This document shows, piece after piece, positions 43,083 to 53,792 of a DNA stretch of 64,000 nucleotides. The translations under genes were made by a program, and so were the position numbers. Source of the stretch: Limnanthes douglasii subsp. nivea. Its lineage: Eukaryota > Streptophyta > Magnoliopsida > Brassicales > Limnanthaceae. The DNA lies in assembly GCA_036936605.1 (NCBI GenBank), contig JAUPFV010000005.1:77822885-77886884 (forward strand). Direction: 5' to 3'. How positions within the stretch are numbered: the first letter of the stretch is position 1; every line of letters starts with the position of its first letter. The notes beneath the pieces are model-generated. The model did not search any database. It was not told where the DNA came from and saw only the letters and a program-made list of their open reading frames with translations.

Positions 43083-43295
43083 AAACTATTTGAAAATAGT
43101 CTGAATATCAGGAAGTTTTCTAATATTCAGAAAACCTTATCTTGTCACCTATAGATGACTTTAAGAGATAATAAATCCACTTGGGCTTAGTTGATGCATT
43201 CCATCTATTGTCATTTTCATATTCTCTTCAAAAAAACATGAAATTCAATGATTCTAAAGTTTGGAAAAGACTTTTTAAAGTAATAACAACTTCTG

Positions 43296-43300
<5 letters not shown>

Positions 43301-43370
<70 letters not shown>
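43301..43370 (+). repeat. (TA)21(GA)14 compound microsatellite inside LINE-D
   Basis: TA runs at 43301-43342, then GA at 43343-43370, with no interruption. The matching place in LINE-C (39222-39285) holds ordinary linker sequence instead, so the array arose or expanded after C and D diverged and replaced element sequence. Confidence 0.98.
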
Positions 43371-43373
<3 letters not shown>

Positions 43374-43439
43374 GTCATCACCATTCCATCTCTCTTTCTA
43401 ATCTTGAGAATAATAATAACTGGTATAAAGCACCTTGAT

Positions 43440-44670
43440 TTCTAAGTTCTAGTCAAATTGTTCATGGAAGCCTAGCCTACTCAAAATCAAATCTTCCCCT
43501 CAGGCATCTAGAGAATTTATACTATTTAACTAATTCCAATGATGAATCTATCATCTGGAAACTATCCAATGATGGTTCTTTCTCTTTTACGAAAACTTGG
43601 CAAACATTGAGAATTGTCCATCCCAAAACTATAATTCACTATAAAATTTGGAATCATATCACCCCTAAGAAGTTCTCCTTCATCTTATGGAGACGTATTA
43701 ATGGGTTCATTTTTATGGACAACATCGTGCAACAAAAAAACGTTTGTTTAACATCTAAGTACTAGCACTGCCCAAACTCATAAACTATTTTTTCACTTAT
43801 TTGTTGAATGGAAAATAAATTGGGAAGTATGGCAGTACTTTGCAGGGCTATTTGGAATTATAATTGGTCATCACATGTCTCTTAATCACATGATACATTC
43901 ATAGTTTATGTCTACAAACAAAACCATTCATATAGGAAAAATCATTCCTCTTAATATTTGTTGGACAATCTGGACAACTCGCAACAATTTAAAATATAAA
44001 GGAAAATCATGTTCTTCCAAAATCTTAATAAACAAAATCAAATCCTACTTGATCAACTTAGATATTTCTAACCTCCTCAACTACTCTCACTGGTTTGGTG
44101 ACTTAAAAATAACCAAAGAAATTGACTGCTGTAATCATATAACTACTTACAAACCTCCAATTATAGTTAAATAAATCCCTCATATAAACAATCGTATTAA
44201 GCTTAATTGTGATGCTGCTTGTACTCCCTTTAGTGAATCCAGCTGTAGAATTATTCTTAGGGATAATACTGGCAATCTCACAAAGCTTTAGGCCATTTAT
44301 ATCGAAATAGCATTGCCTTGATTGCTGAGTTTATAGCCTTGATTGATGATTTACTGCTATGTTACATTACTAACCTAATTCATGTAGACATTGAAACTAA
44401 TTCCTTATTGATAATTGAGATGTTAGGCTCTTAATTAGCTCTCTGGTTTCTTCTACCCTTAATGAATTGCTGTAGAAAGCTTATTGGGCTTCAAATGCCT
44501 TTAAAACATGTCTTATGTGAGCAAAATTTTGCTACTGATTGAATTTCCAAGTGGGTAATCAAATCCAAATCAGATTGTGAATTCAAACCCTTTCAGGCTC
44601 TTTCTTCCCCTCAAAGGCATAAGATATCTAGAAAGCTTAAATTGATGTTACTTGAGACTTACTAAATAGC
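43440..44670 (+). pseudogene. LINE-D zinc-binding linker and RNase H-like domain
   Basis: At 43540-43740 the linker reads I-I-W-K-L-S-N-D-G-S-F-S-F-T-K-T-W and I-W-N-H-I-T-P-K-K-F-S-F-I-L-W-R. Frame 43908-44174 holds I-C-W-T-I-W-T-T-R-N-N-L-K-Y. The RNase H-like domain starts near 44195 (K-L-N-C-D-A-A-C with the first Asp) and goes on I-I-L-R-D-N-T-G-N-L. It ends near 44510-44560 with C-E-Q-N-F-A-T-D and I-S-K-W, in broken frames. A terminal RNase H is known in many plant L1-type elements. Confidence 0.75.
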
Positions 44671-44987
44671 ATTGCATAACATTTTATTTTCTACTAACAT
44701 TCTCTGGTATGAGTTATCCTGACCATCATCTCCAACATATTTTATTTTGCAGGTTATACTATATTTTGCAAGTACTTTACAAAGACCTCTTACTGGATTT
44801 CAAGAATAAGAAAATTGTCATATCTCACACTTCAAGCATTTCAACATCCTCAATGGTGGATTCCTACCATATGGGTTATAACAAGACTATTATGGAGAAA
44901 CTTTCAATGACCAAAAGAATCATCTTCAATTCTAACTTTAAAAGATTGTCATTCAATTAAACTTCCAAAACCTAGAAGTCTTAATTT

Positions 44988-44991
<4 letters not shown>

Positions 44992-45021
<30 letters not shown>
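44992..45021 (+). repeat. (AT)n tract at LINE-D 3' end
   Basis: About 15 AT repeats. They may mark the element's 3' tail, but no flanking target duplication could be matched because the 5' end is joined to LINE-C. Confidence 0.8.
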
Positions 45022-45024
<3 letters not shown>

Positions 45025-45155
45025 TTTTCAAATATAAGATAATCTTCTCCTTCTCCGGTTATGGAAATAATTTTTTGATAAAAAAAAATTAGTTTTGATG
45101 AATTATCTTTTAATGACTAAATAAGAAAAGACTAGGAATTATAATTCTTTGACTT

Positions 45156-45290
45156 TAGTGTTTACTATTTGTCCATTTTGTTTCATCCCTTCATATATTT
45201 TAGTGTTTACTACGTATCCATTTTGTTTCATCCCTTCATTTTCGTTGTGATTACTATTTATCCATTTTGTTTCATCCCCTTCATTTTTTT
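45156..45290. repeat. Three copies of a 45-bp repeat
   Basis: The phrase TCCATTTTGTTTCATCCC recurs three times with a spacing of about 45 bp, with variants of TAGTGTTTACTA upstream of each. It lies 190 bp beyond the stop of the gene at 45476-46069. Otherwise 45022-45475 is AT-rich and without genes. Confidence 0.85.
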
Positions 45291-45475
45291 TTGAGGATTC
45301 AAGTATTTATTTTATTTTAATTTAATCGTAAGTTTATATAATCTTTTTGGAATTCGAATGGGTTAAAAATGCTCCCTTTAGAAAAACTATACACAAATAC
45401 TCATATATTTTACACATTATACTATTAAAGTTTCCTAAACTATATATTCCAACCCAAGCATGATCTAAGACGATA

Positions 45476-46069
45476 TTATTTCCTTTTATCTTTGCTACTA
45501 ATAGAAGTTAAACCTAGACAGAACAAATCAGCCAAAGGAACGTTCAAGACAGAACTGGTTCCGTTAAGCTCATGGCTTTTCTTCAAAGGAGGTCTAGGAC
45601 TAGGACCATTATTTTTTGGCAAAGAATCCTTGTGGTATCTGCTAGAATTCGACGATCCTATTGATATACTTCGCCGCATAAATGGCAAGGTGAATAACCC
45701 TCCTTTTCCATTGCCACCAAGACAATTCAAACTGCTACTTCTTTTGAAACTCCAAAAGGGTTTGTCTTTAGAGCTTTTCGGTTTTTCTTGATTCGCCCCA
45801 TTTATTGTAAAGTCTCTTGGTTCTTTGAACCGCTCTTTCTTCAGCGTCGACCTTAAAGCTTGGTTCTTTATATTTTCTAGGGAAGTAATCGGTTTCTTTG
45901 AATCGAGAGGTAGGATTTTTCCATCCAAGAAAAGTTCGTCTGCGGATGAAAATTCTTGACCAAAGTTGTTAGAAAGGCTGAACTGAAAATCAGCACTTGA
46001 GTCCGGAAGCAACAAATTTGATTGTAGACTGAGTTTTTCTGTTGAGATGATTGATGAAACATCACACAT
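45476..46069 (-). CDS. Plant Ser-rich protein with SADELF motif, intact single-exon ORF
   Basis: A continuous 197-codon ORF when begun at the Met at 46069 (MCDVSSIISTEKLSLQS); the frame stays open upstream to another Met at 46180 (234 codons). I chose 46069 because its ATG has an A at -3 in ACCATGT and the upstream part looks random and hydrophobic. The protein is Ser-, Lys- and Pro-rich. It has F-S-S-A-D-E-L-F-L-D-G-K-I-L-P-L, then K-P-F-W-S-F-K-R-S-S-S-L-N and a basic R-R-S-I-S-I-G-S-S-N-S region. Plant proteins of the DUF1645 or membrane-associated kinase regulator type share an S-A-D-E-[LI]-F...G-x-I-x-P segment followed by Ser-rich basic tracts, so it may be a relative; the exact family is a guess. 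No membrane helix is seen from 46069 on. This is the only ORF here that looks like an intact host gene. Confidence 0.7.
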   Translation of the reverse strand: MCDVSSIISTEKLSLQSNLLLPDSSADFQFSLSNNFGQEFSSADELFLDGKILPLDSKKPITSLENIKNQALRSTLKKERFKEPRDFTINGANQEKPKSSKDKPFWSFKRSSSLNCLGGNGKGGLFTLPFMRRSISIGSSNSSRYHKDSLPKNNGPSPRPPLKKSHELNGTSSVLNVPLADLFCLGLTSISSKDKRK

Positions 46070-46096
46070 GGTCAGAAAATAATAAGATAAAATACC

Positions 46097-46104
46097 TATA
46101 TATA
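46097..46104 (-). promoter_or_regulatory. TATA-like box upstream of 46069 ORF
   Basis: TATATATA on the minus strand lies only 28-35 bases before the chosen ATG, so transcription set by it would start at or near that ATG. Either another TATA is used, or the mRNA has a very short leader and begins translation at 46069 or further in. Confidence 0.3.
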
Positions 46105-46180
46105 GCCAGGATAATATTTCTCTCCTCGTGATTAGTGACTTCGTACACTTCTCTGATTTGAAGTATAATTTTGAAAGCAA

Positions 46181-46452
46181 AGCTTTTCAATAGCTATTGC
46201 ATTTTATACAAGTTTCAAAAGATAAAAAGCTTGATTATTGTAATGGAAACAACATTTTCTTTTAGGTCAACAATAAGGTCTTGAAAAGCTAAACCTACCC
46301 TCTAACTTAAGTCACAAGAAAGTTGCATCATGGGATTTGAATTCGAGTGAAAAGGGAGTTTCGGAAGAAAAACTTTAAAACATACTGAAAGATAATTTGG
46401 CTGCGAGTGCATAAAGATCTTTATTGTCTTAACTCGTGTAAGAATTTTTCTG
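46181..46452. other. No gene recognised
   Basis: AT-rich spacer between the 46069 gene's 5' side and the 3' LTR of copia-3. It would hold that gene's distal promoter. Confidence 0.4.
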
Positions 46453-46800
46453 ACTTAATACCGTGTACTGCAGGTTTTGAAATAAGTTTAAAAAATATAT
46501 GTTATCGATTGATTAATTTTAATATTTTACCAGTATTCGGATTTTCCTGATAATATGTCTATTTCAACGGGTGTCGTCAAAGAAATATGTTTTATTATGA
46601 TTAAAAAAATTACAGATTTTAGTCTTTTTTTGTATCCATAGTAGTGTATGTATATCTTATGTGCCTAATCGAAGTTATTAAGAAGTATATATGTGTTACT
46701 ATGAATATTTTGCTATCAATGACATAATAATGTACTAGTGGACAGAAAGTACACTATGAACACTATTCGACTCATTTTCAACAAATCTTTTTATTGAAAT
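46453..46800 (-). repeat. Copia-3 3' LTR (borders approximate)
   Basis: Identified by homology with the right LTR around CATAATAATGTACTAGT and the following AGTACACTATGAACAC, against AATACATTGTGACCAC on the right. The left border is estimated by offset from the right LTR's PBS-side end. Confidence 0.5.
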
Positions 46801-46859
46801 GACTATCATTTATTCACTATCAACAAATAAACTTTTATTCATCTTACTTACCAGATGTC

Positions 46860-47610
46860 ACTAAGACATTTACTTGATGTTGCGAACACCAAACTAGTTT
46901 AGGAACTTTCTAAACTTCTGAACTAATACTGCATTGGTCATTATATCGGTTGGATTATCGTGTTTAGACACTTTCTTCACATCAATAATTTCCTTCGATA
47001 TTATATCAAGAATAAAATAATACTTGGCATCTATGTGCTTTGTACGCTCGTGGTACATATGGTTACCTGTAAGGTGTAAGGTGCTTCAGCTGTCTCAAAA
47101 TACTTTTGTAGTAGTGAAGTCCAAGCCCAAATATGCTAGCAAACCTTGCAACATTGCCTTCTTAATTGCTTCAGTTACCGTCATGTACTCTGACTCTGTT
47201 GTAGACAAAGATATAGTAGCTTGCAACTGTGCTTCCCACCTAATTGCACTCACAGCTAGAGTAAACACATATCTTTTCAAAGATCTCCTAATATCCATTT
47301 CACCTATAAAATCAGAATCAACAAAACCAACCACTGATCCTGCCATATCGTTCAGTGATCGATCAAAATTTGTAATGTTAAAAATCAAGGCAACATTTTC
47401 AGTACTTTTAAAATACCAAAGTATCAATTTTTATTGCTTGTGAGTGTTCTTTCTCAAGGAATCTCATAAACCTGGTGACTATATTAACTACATGTGAAAT
47501 ATCACGACACGTGCACACCATAATATACATGGTACTGCCAACTTCTCTTGAGTATGAAACCTTTGATATTTGTTCCAATTCAGTATCATAACTTGAAATG
47601 AGTGACAATC
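46860..47610 (-). pseudogene. Copia-3 RNase H
   Basis: Frame 47608-47408 reads V-S-Y-S-R-E-V-G-S-T-M-Y-I-M-V-C-T-C-R-D-I-S-H-V. Frame 47427-47095 reads V-G-F-V-D-S-D-F-I-G-E-M-D-I-R-R-S-L, then L-S-T-T-E-S-E-Y-M-T-V-T-E-A. These are the copia RNase H landmarks with the first Asp and the Glu intact. The C-terminal part (H-D-N-P-T-D-I-M-T-like) is readable near 46970-46870. One frameshift separates the two frames. Confidence 0.8.
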
Positions 47611-47689
47611 GAGATGTTTACTACCATATCATCAAACATATTGAATCATTGTAGCATTTTCTCAATGTAGCTAAGTTGACACAAGTGTA

Positions 47690-48500
47690 ATGATCCTACA
47701 CTTCTGTCATTGATAATCTTCATCCCAAGAATCTTCTTTATCCTACCAAGATCCTTCCTCTGGAACTCGACACAAAACTATTTTTTTATTTCACAATGTG
47801 TGACATACTACAAGCAGCAATAAACATATCATACACACACAACAAGAAGTAAACATAAGAACCATGTAACATGTTCTTATGATACATACAACAATCATAT
47901 GGACTCTTTGTCAACCTTGTTGGCACAATGAATATATCAAATTGTTTGTACATTTTCCTATGTGATTGTTTCAAACCATACAATGACTTTTCTAACAAAC
48001 AAACCTTGTCATCCATATTAGGTTTGATAAATCTCTTTAGTTGTCTAATGTAGACTAGTTCCTCCAATTAACCATAGAAAAATGCAGTCTTCACATCCAA
48101 CTTCTCAAGTTCTAAATCTTGCAAAACTACCATGACTAACAAAACTATAATTAAAATATTTTAACAAGTGGAAAAAACACTTTATTAAAGTCGATTCATT
48201 TAATTTAAGTAAAACGCTTGATTATTAATCTTGCCTTGAATCGAGGTGTCTCAAACCCTCAATTGCCTTCCTTTTTCTTAAATACCCATTTGCAATCTAC
48301 TACTTTATGCCTTTTAGAAAAGTCCACAAGCTTCTATGTCTGATTCTTATAAAGAGTTTCAATTTCTTCCCTCATAGCAAAAATCCACCCATCTTCTTAC
48401 GAAATCACTATAGATTATATATAGTTATTAGGTTCTTGCATCTCAACTTCTTTCACAACTGACAAAGCATATGCAACTAGATTCCTATACTTTTTTGGTG
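47690..48500 (-). pseudogene. Copia-3 reverse transcriptase remnant
   Basis: Frame 48067-47786 has V-C-L-L-E-K-S-L-Y-G-L-K-Q-S, the strongly conserved copia RT motif, then F-L-L-C-V-Y-D-M-F-I-A-A, where Y-V-D-D should stand: the first Asp is Tyr. Upstream, 48500-48070 gives poorer RT and linker readings with stops. Confidence 0.8.
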
Positions 48501-49780
48501 GTATAATCTCTTTTATTTCTCTCTCCAATGTTATGTTATAAGGTTATTGTTCTGGTTCGAGCATATAATTGTTACTATTATCTAATGCTAACGCTTCACT
48601 TCCTGATCTTGGATCCACCATAGAACCATTACAATTATTGGACCTATTAGTAACCAATTATACTTCAAATTTTATATGTTTACTCACAACTGATCCTGAT
48701 TCGACCATTTCCCCTATATTTTGCTGATTGTTTAACAAAACAGATTTATTAAAAGTCCCATCCTTAATAATAAGATAACCTGGAGACTTTGGAGCGACAT
48801 ATCATAACCTATATCCCTTCACTCTAGTAGTATATTATAGAAATATAAACTTACTTACCTTCAACTCAAGTTTATCATCTCTCACATGAGCATACGTAAG
48901 ACAACTGAATACCTGTAACTATTAGCAATCAGCCGATAATCCAGACCAAATTTCAAAAATTGTCTTACAATAAATAGTCGTTGATAGGGACCGATTCACC
49001 AAGTAATATGTGGTTTCATCCTTCCCACACCAGAATGCGAGAGCATTCCCTCAACATCACAAAACTAATTGAACTCATGACTACAAAATTTTAACACATT
49101 ATGTGTTCTAAGACGCTTGATATTTCTTATTAATTACTTCTCAATCATCGTCTTCCATTTGATAAAAGTTGAATATGCCTCATCTTTGGTTTTTTCAGAA
49201 AATAAACTCATACCATCCTTGAATAATTATCAGTCAAACTCGTGTAGTATATAACTTCACTCTTTGATGGAATTCTGTTTGGGCCTCGAAGATATAAGTG
49301 AATGTAATCTACTATCCTTTTAGTATTTTTTATAATCGACTTGCTGAATTTTACACTAGTTTGTTTACCAAACACAGTATTCAAACAATCTCATTCATTA
49401 TATTTTATACACTTTCAACACATCTGAATTCCCCAAAAGAACCAATATTCTTTCATTTATGTAATTAAGACATCAATCCCATAACTGATTATAATCTTGC
49501 TAACTTTAAGTCCTTGATGATGCTACTTCAACATCACCTACAACAACACTCTCTTCAAGAATGTAAAGTCGTTCTTGCAAACTGTCTTTCATACTCATCA
49601 TTTAGCCTTTTGTCACTTTTATTACATCATTGTCTGCATAATACTTATAACCCCAATAGTCTAGTGTCTCAAGAGATATCAGGTTTCTCTTTAGCCCATG
49701 AACATGTCAGCGCGTAACGATTTTAAACAACATCATCAAACATTTGGATCTCGATGTTACTATTCCCACCAACAAGAAAT
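48501..49780 (-). pseudogene. Copia-3 integrase region, heavily decayed
   Basis: By position this should encode integrase. Short minus-strand phrases fit (a post-core stretch near 48780-48900, I-L-G-S-F-G-E-F-R-C-V-E-S-like near 49430), but no continuous frame remains. Confidence 0.4.
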
Positions 49781-50755
49781 GGATGATTGTTCCTCAAATA
49801 AATAGTTTTATGCGTTGTTTTCTAAGTATCAAAACCACTACCTGAATTGACATACGTAGTATATAGCGTCAATATCGAGTACCTGAGATTTTTACCCATA
49901 ATCTGAACTCACAGACAACACATCTCATGTTCTAGTGTTTTTACAATCATCGGAATCATTCACACCTTTAGCTAGGTTCCCAATATTTTTATTTTGATTT
50001 CCCTTCTTAACTTTCAGTCTTGGACAGTTTCTCTTGTAATTAACTTCCTCATAGCACTCATAACAATTTAATTTCTTGGCTCTTGATTTGGATCTTCAGT
50101 TCTTCTTATTTAAAGAGCTCGCCTTTTTGCTAGATCTTTCCATGCTAAAAAGACCTTTCTATTATGCATGATTGTCTGGTTGCTGTCACAAATCATTTGA
50201 TTTCAATGCCCTTTTGACATCCACCAGATATAACTTGTCATTACCATACATAATGATATCCAAGAAATTCTTACAGGAAGTTGGTAACGATCTCAAAAAA
50301 AATAAGGTTTGATCATCATCCTCAATGATGATATCAATATTCTCTAGATTCATAATAATTGATTTATAATTATCAACATGTCCAGTTTGGACATACCTTC
50401 TTTCAATCTGAAATGGTACAATCTTTCTTCAAGTATAAGTGGTTCACGACTAATTTTTCTGAGTAAAGTTCTCAACTTCTTTCATGCTCATGCAGCTATC
50501 TTCTCACCCTAATATTGCGAAGAACGTCGTCAAACACACTCATTAGAATCAAATATAAAGTCTTTTTTTTGAAGATCTTGATTCTCATCTTCTTTTATAT
50601 ATGTCGGTAACTTACTCTCCAGAGTCTTCCACAACCCTTGTAGTACCAAGGAGGATTTCAACTTAATCTTTCACAACGTAAAGCTCGATCCCCCATCAAA
50701 TCTTTCGATTTTGTATTTTGTTGATAGACGTCATTGTAAATCCTAATTGCAAAAC
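49781..50755 (-). pseudogene. Copia-3 gag and protease remnants
   Basis: Near 50076-50031 C-Y-E-C-Y-E-E-V-N-Y-K-R-N-C-P is a copia knuckle in which the His ligand is Asn. Near 49870-49700 the protease tail reads I-E-I-Q-M-F-D-D-V-V, matching the R-I-R-M-F-D-G-x-V segment that follows the active site; the D-S-G box itself is degraded. Upstream to 50755, gag N-terminal sequence is broken by many stops. Confidence 0.6.
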
Positions 50756-50760
50756 CTACC

Positions 50761-50771
50761 TTTGATACCAA
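50761..50771 (-). promoter_or_regulatory. Copia-3 primer binding site
   Basis: Minus-strand TTGGTATCAAA, close to the initiator Met type TGGTATCAGAG, with the LTR end (CA) three bases away. Confidence 0.7.
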
Positions 50772-50773
50772 CT

Positions 50774-51160
50774 TGTTATAAAGCAGTATGCAATATTTCA
50801 AAAATGACTCGAACACATAACAAAAAAAACACATAAATTTAACATGATTGGAAAAATATATCTACATCCACAAACATCACCAAAGATAATTATCTCAATA
50901 AAAAAACTTTACAAAATTCAGTATCTCCTTATCCACATATATCTCATCAGTTTAGTCTAATTTAGTCTAAACTATTAATAAATATATATATATCAATTTA
51001 GTATAACTTATAAATATATATATATATATATTTCTATAAATAACATAATAATATACTAGTAACCATATAATACATTGTGACCACAAAAATGGATTTCTTT
51101 TAATATATTGTAAACACTGCACTCAAAACATCCTCAACTGCATACGAAATGGTTTTATGG
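50774..51160 (-). repeat. Copia-3 5' LTR (outer border approximate)
   Basis: Begins next to the PBS with the TG/CA terminus and contains an AT-rich promoter-like core (TATATATATATATTTCTATAAA near 51015-51040) and the phrase shared with the 3' LTR at 51045. Confidence 0.5.
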
Positions 51161-52433
51161 ACGTAAAAGGAGTGCAAAGAAAAGCTTTACCCGATATAAC
51201 ACACAAGTTGTTGAAGATTTGCTACTATATTTGAATTATCAATTGTCATTGTTGATTGGTGAAGACTTGGTCTTATTTGATTATAAGTAACCTACGTTAG
51301 TCAAATTAGGTATACCAATCTAATTAATATAGTTTATAAAATAACTCTCAAAGGTCTTTTCTTAATATATAATTTATTGTTTTGGTAGTTTCGATATGGT
51401 CAATAAAGAGAAAAATGAGAAGATCTAGGATGACATTCGGATTATGGATACATATTTGGTCTGATTATTATAATTAATCCGAGACAGATTTATGTCCAGT
51501 ATGATATCTCTATACTGACGTAATTAATCGACTAAGACGGATTATATGATGCCATTAGTGCTCAACAATATATAATAAATGGAGAAATGTGTGGAAAAGG
51601 AACAACAGTTTCAACTTCTCTACTCTCCTCTCAGTGTAGATTATATTGTGTGATTATGAATTACTATATATTTATTTACAGGGTTATGCTATCCGGTTCG
51701 TTTGGCACCCACCGGTTAAGGAAGTTATTCGTTACTATGTGTGGAAATACTTTTATCTAAATATTTAAATTTAATCTATTTTAATTTATTTAATATGAAA
51801 TATATTTAAAAACCGAAACTAAACAATCAGGCATCCAAAAACACCTGTTTACATTATTTTTATTCGTATATTTATGGGTGATTTTAGTGATGGCCCGAGT
51901 TCTATCCGGTTCGATCCGATTCGATTCGGTCGAATTTTATCGGAGCGGGTGTGGGTTTATAAATTATAAACTTTAGATCAGATCGGTTCGATTTTTTAAT
52001 TTATTTGATCTCGTTCCGATCCAAAAATTATAAATGGTATATAAAAAATATTAAATATATAGGGGTTAACTACACTGCCAAGATTGACTAATATATATAT
52101 GACCTATTGATTATTATCTAGATGATTAATATGACATACTAATTTATTTTTAAGACTCAATTAGGTATCTATTTTTTTAAAATATCAATTCTGCCCCTAT
52201 TCATTCACTAACCTATTTCTAATTTTATTTTAACATATTAGCAGCAGTATCTAAATTCATAGGTTTTTTTCTCATTTTACGATATTAGCTACAGTAACTA
52301 AATTCATACTTTTTTTTTCTAAAGGTTCGTTACTACGTTAATGTTTTCGGCGACTTAGTGTATTTCCGACGATTTTCTATTCCTTTTTCGGCAATAACCT
52401 CGACTCTGATTATCTCTTCCCTCTCAAACTTTT
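51161..52433. other. No gene recognised; two unusual patches
   Basis: 51895-52030 has a patch of repeated GGTTCGATCCGATTCGATTCGG-like phrases, a composition unlike its surroundings. 52050-52433 resembles the left end of the Pack-MULE-like segment in style (AT-rich, with GGGGTTAACTACACTG and then a CT-rich leader), and it ends where the CRM-like element begins. It might be the outer end of an element split by that insertion. No coding frame is supported. Confidence 0.35.
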
Positions 52434-52874
52434 TGGTAGCGCCAAATTACGAGATGGATCAGGCGGCTGAAAATACAGAGAAAGAAGACGAACAATAGAA
52501 GATATATAGCTCTAACCCTAGGTTAGAGTAAAAGAGACTTTAACAAAAATCAAATTATATTCAAAAACGTCTGAGGCAAAACTAGGATTTGAGAGCCTTT
52601 TATAAAAGTGCTTGACACCCTAGCCACAAGTTATAGCTTTTTCCTTATGCAATAAAATAAAACCCAGCCCAATTTCAAAGCGATTGGAGCTGGTTAAGTA
52701 TTTTAATAAAATCCAACAAAAATAGAAAAATGCAGAAAATTTACTAAAACAGCAAAACGAGGGTTTAAACGATTAAATTTAGGGTCTAGATTTCATCACA
52801 TCGTAATGCTTTCGGAAATCGTTGGGCTTCTCAACGCGTTTGATTTGAGTGGTCGCATTGGCTAATTCTGATAT
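52434..52874 (-). repeat. CRM-like 3' LTR
   Basis: Aligns end to end with 57184-57624. Plus-strand start TGGTAGCGCCAA, end ...TAATTCTGATA. The outermost TG of the LTR's transcription-side end appears mutated here. Confidence 0.92.
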
Positions 52875-53790
52875 CTGGGGCCCAAATAAAGCCCGTGTTT
52901 GTTTGTCCAAAAGGGCCATAAAGTCATGGGCTTGTGCAACTACATCATCCTCTCCTCCTTCGGAAGAATTCGCCCACGAATTTTCAGCTTCATCATCCTC
53001 AACAGCAGCGGTAAATGGCACCAGGTGCTTCACGTTGAAAATGTTATGGGTCTTCATGTGGCTAGGTAGCTTCAACCTGTATGAATTGGGATTAATCTTT
53101 TCAATAATTTCAAATGACCCACCTTCCTTGCAGCCAACTTGTTGTACTCGTGTGCAGAATAGTGATCCCTGGTCAAAACATCCCATACAAAGTCCCCCAT
53201 TGCAAACTCCACTAGGTGGGCTTGTGGTGCCTTTTGTAAGTGAACTCAACATGATAAAGGCGGGAATCTCATGCTTTCAAGTTCCCAGAGACCTATGTGC
53301 GTAACATGTTGCCTAACGTTTGGTTAGTTACTTCGGTTTGGCCATCTGTCTGCGGGTGATATGCGCTGCTAAAATTCAGCTTCATGTTTGTGAGGCGCTA
53401 CAAACTCCTCTAAAATGCCCCACAAACCGCGCATTGCGATCAGAAACGATATTCAAGGGTAGATCATGTAAGCGGTAGACTTCATGAAAGTATAAATTAG
53501 CAACATTCACAGCATTTGTGGTTTTCTTGCAGGCAATGAAGTGGGCCATCTTAGAAAACATGCCAACCACTACAAAAATAGAATCGTTACCTCTCTGTGT
53601 TCTTGGCAGCCTAGAGATGAAATACATGCTGACGTTTCACCACGTTCCTTCCGGTATTGGGAGTGGTAGGTATAGACCTGCTTTGGAGGATATACCTTTT
53701 GCAACCTGGAAAACCTGACAACCAGCTACAAAACGGATAACATCTCGTCTCAAATGCGGCCAGAAGAACTGACTGGAGACAGAGTAAAGG
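52779..53790 (-). pseudogene. CRM-like integrase, ending inside the LTR
   Basis: Frame 53627-53382 holds the core: S-I-F-V-V-V-G-M-F-S-K-M-A-H-F (the first Asp of V-D-x-F-S is Gly), then N-I-V-S-D-R-N-A-R-F-V-G-H-F with the second Asp. The part with the Glu is in another frame near 53360-53260. Frame 53252-52779 is the C-terminal part: F-E-I-I-E-K-I-N-P-N-S-Y-R-L-K-L-P, then N-V-K-H-L-V-P-F and E-G-G-E-D-D. It ends at 52779, within the LTR. In CRM elements this tail carries a centromere-targeting motif; I cannot confirm that motif here. Confidence 0.8.
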
Positions 53791-53792
53791 GT

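Larger units (their letters stand above)
39633..45021 (+). mobile_element. LINE-D, L1-type, near full length in structure
   Basis: Order: ORF1 with DUF4283-like and CCHC segments, endonuclease, RT, zinc-binding linker, RNase H-like domain, 3' region ending near an (AT)n tract at 44992-45021. It follows the truncated LINE-C without spacer. It carries many stops, an interior microsatellite and an altered RT active site, so it is inactive. Confidence 0.85.
46453..51160 (-). mobile_element. Copia-3: degenerate Ty1/copia with both LTRs
   Basis: Minus-strand order: 5' LTR (right of 50774), PBS (50771-50761), gag with knuckle, protease, integrase remnants, RT, RNase H, 3' LTR (left of about 46850). 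The LTR pair is supported by the shared phrase CATAATAAT(G/A)TACTAGT at about 46721 and 51045. The LTRs are much diverged, so outer borders are approximate. Internal stops are frequent, especially between 48100 and 49800. Confidence 0.75.

Noticed and set aside
45492..45791. Plus-strand 99-codon frame opposite the 45476-46069 ORF
   Set aside because: The minus-strand protein has plausible composition and motifs; the plus-strand one looks like its complement.
49514..49717. Plus-strand 67-codon frame, Leu/His-rich
   Set aside because: It lies opposite the copia-3 protease tail, which reads on the minus strand.
52849..53304. Plus-strand 151-codon frame
   Set aside because: Shadow of the CRM-like integrase C-terminus; the minus-strand frame has family motifs and this one has none.
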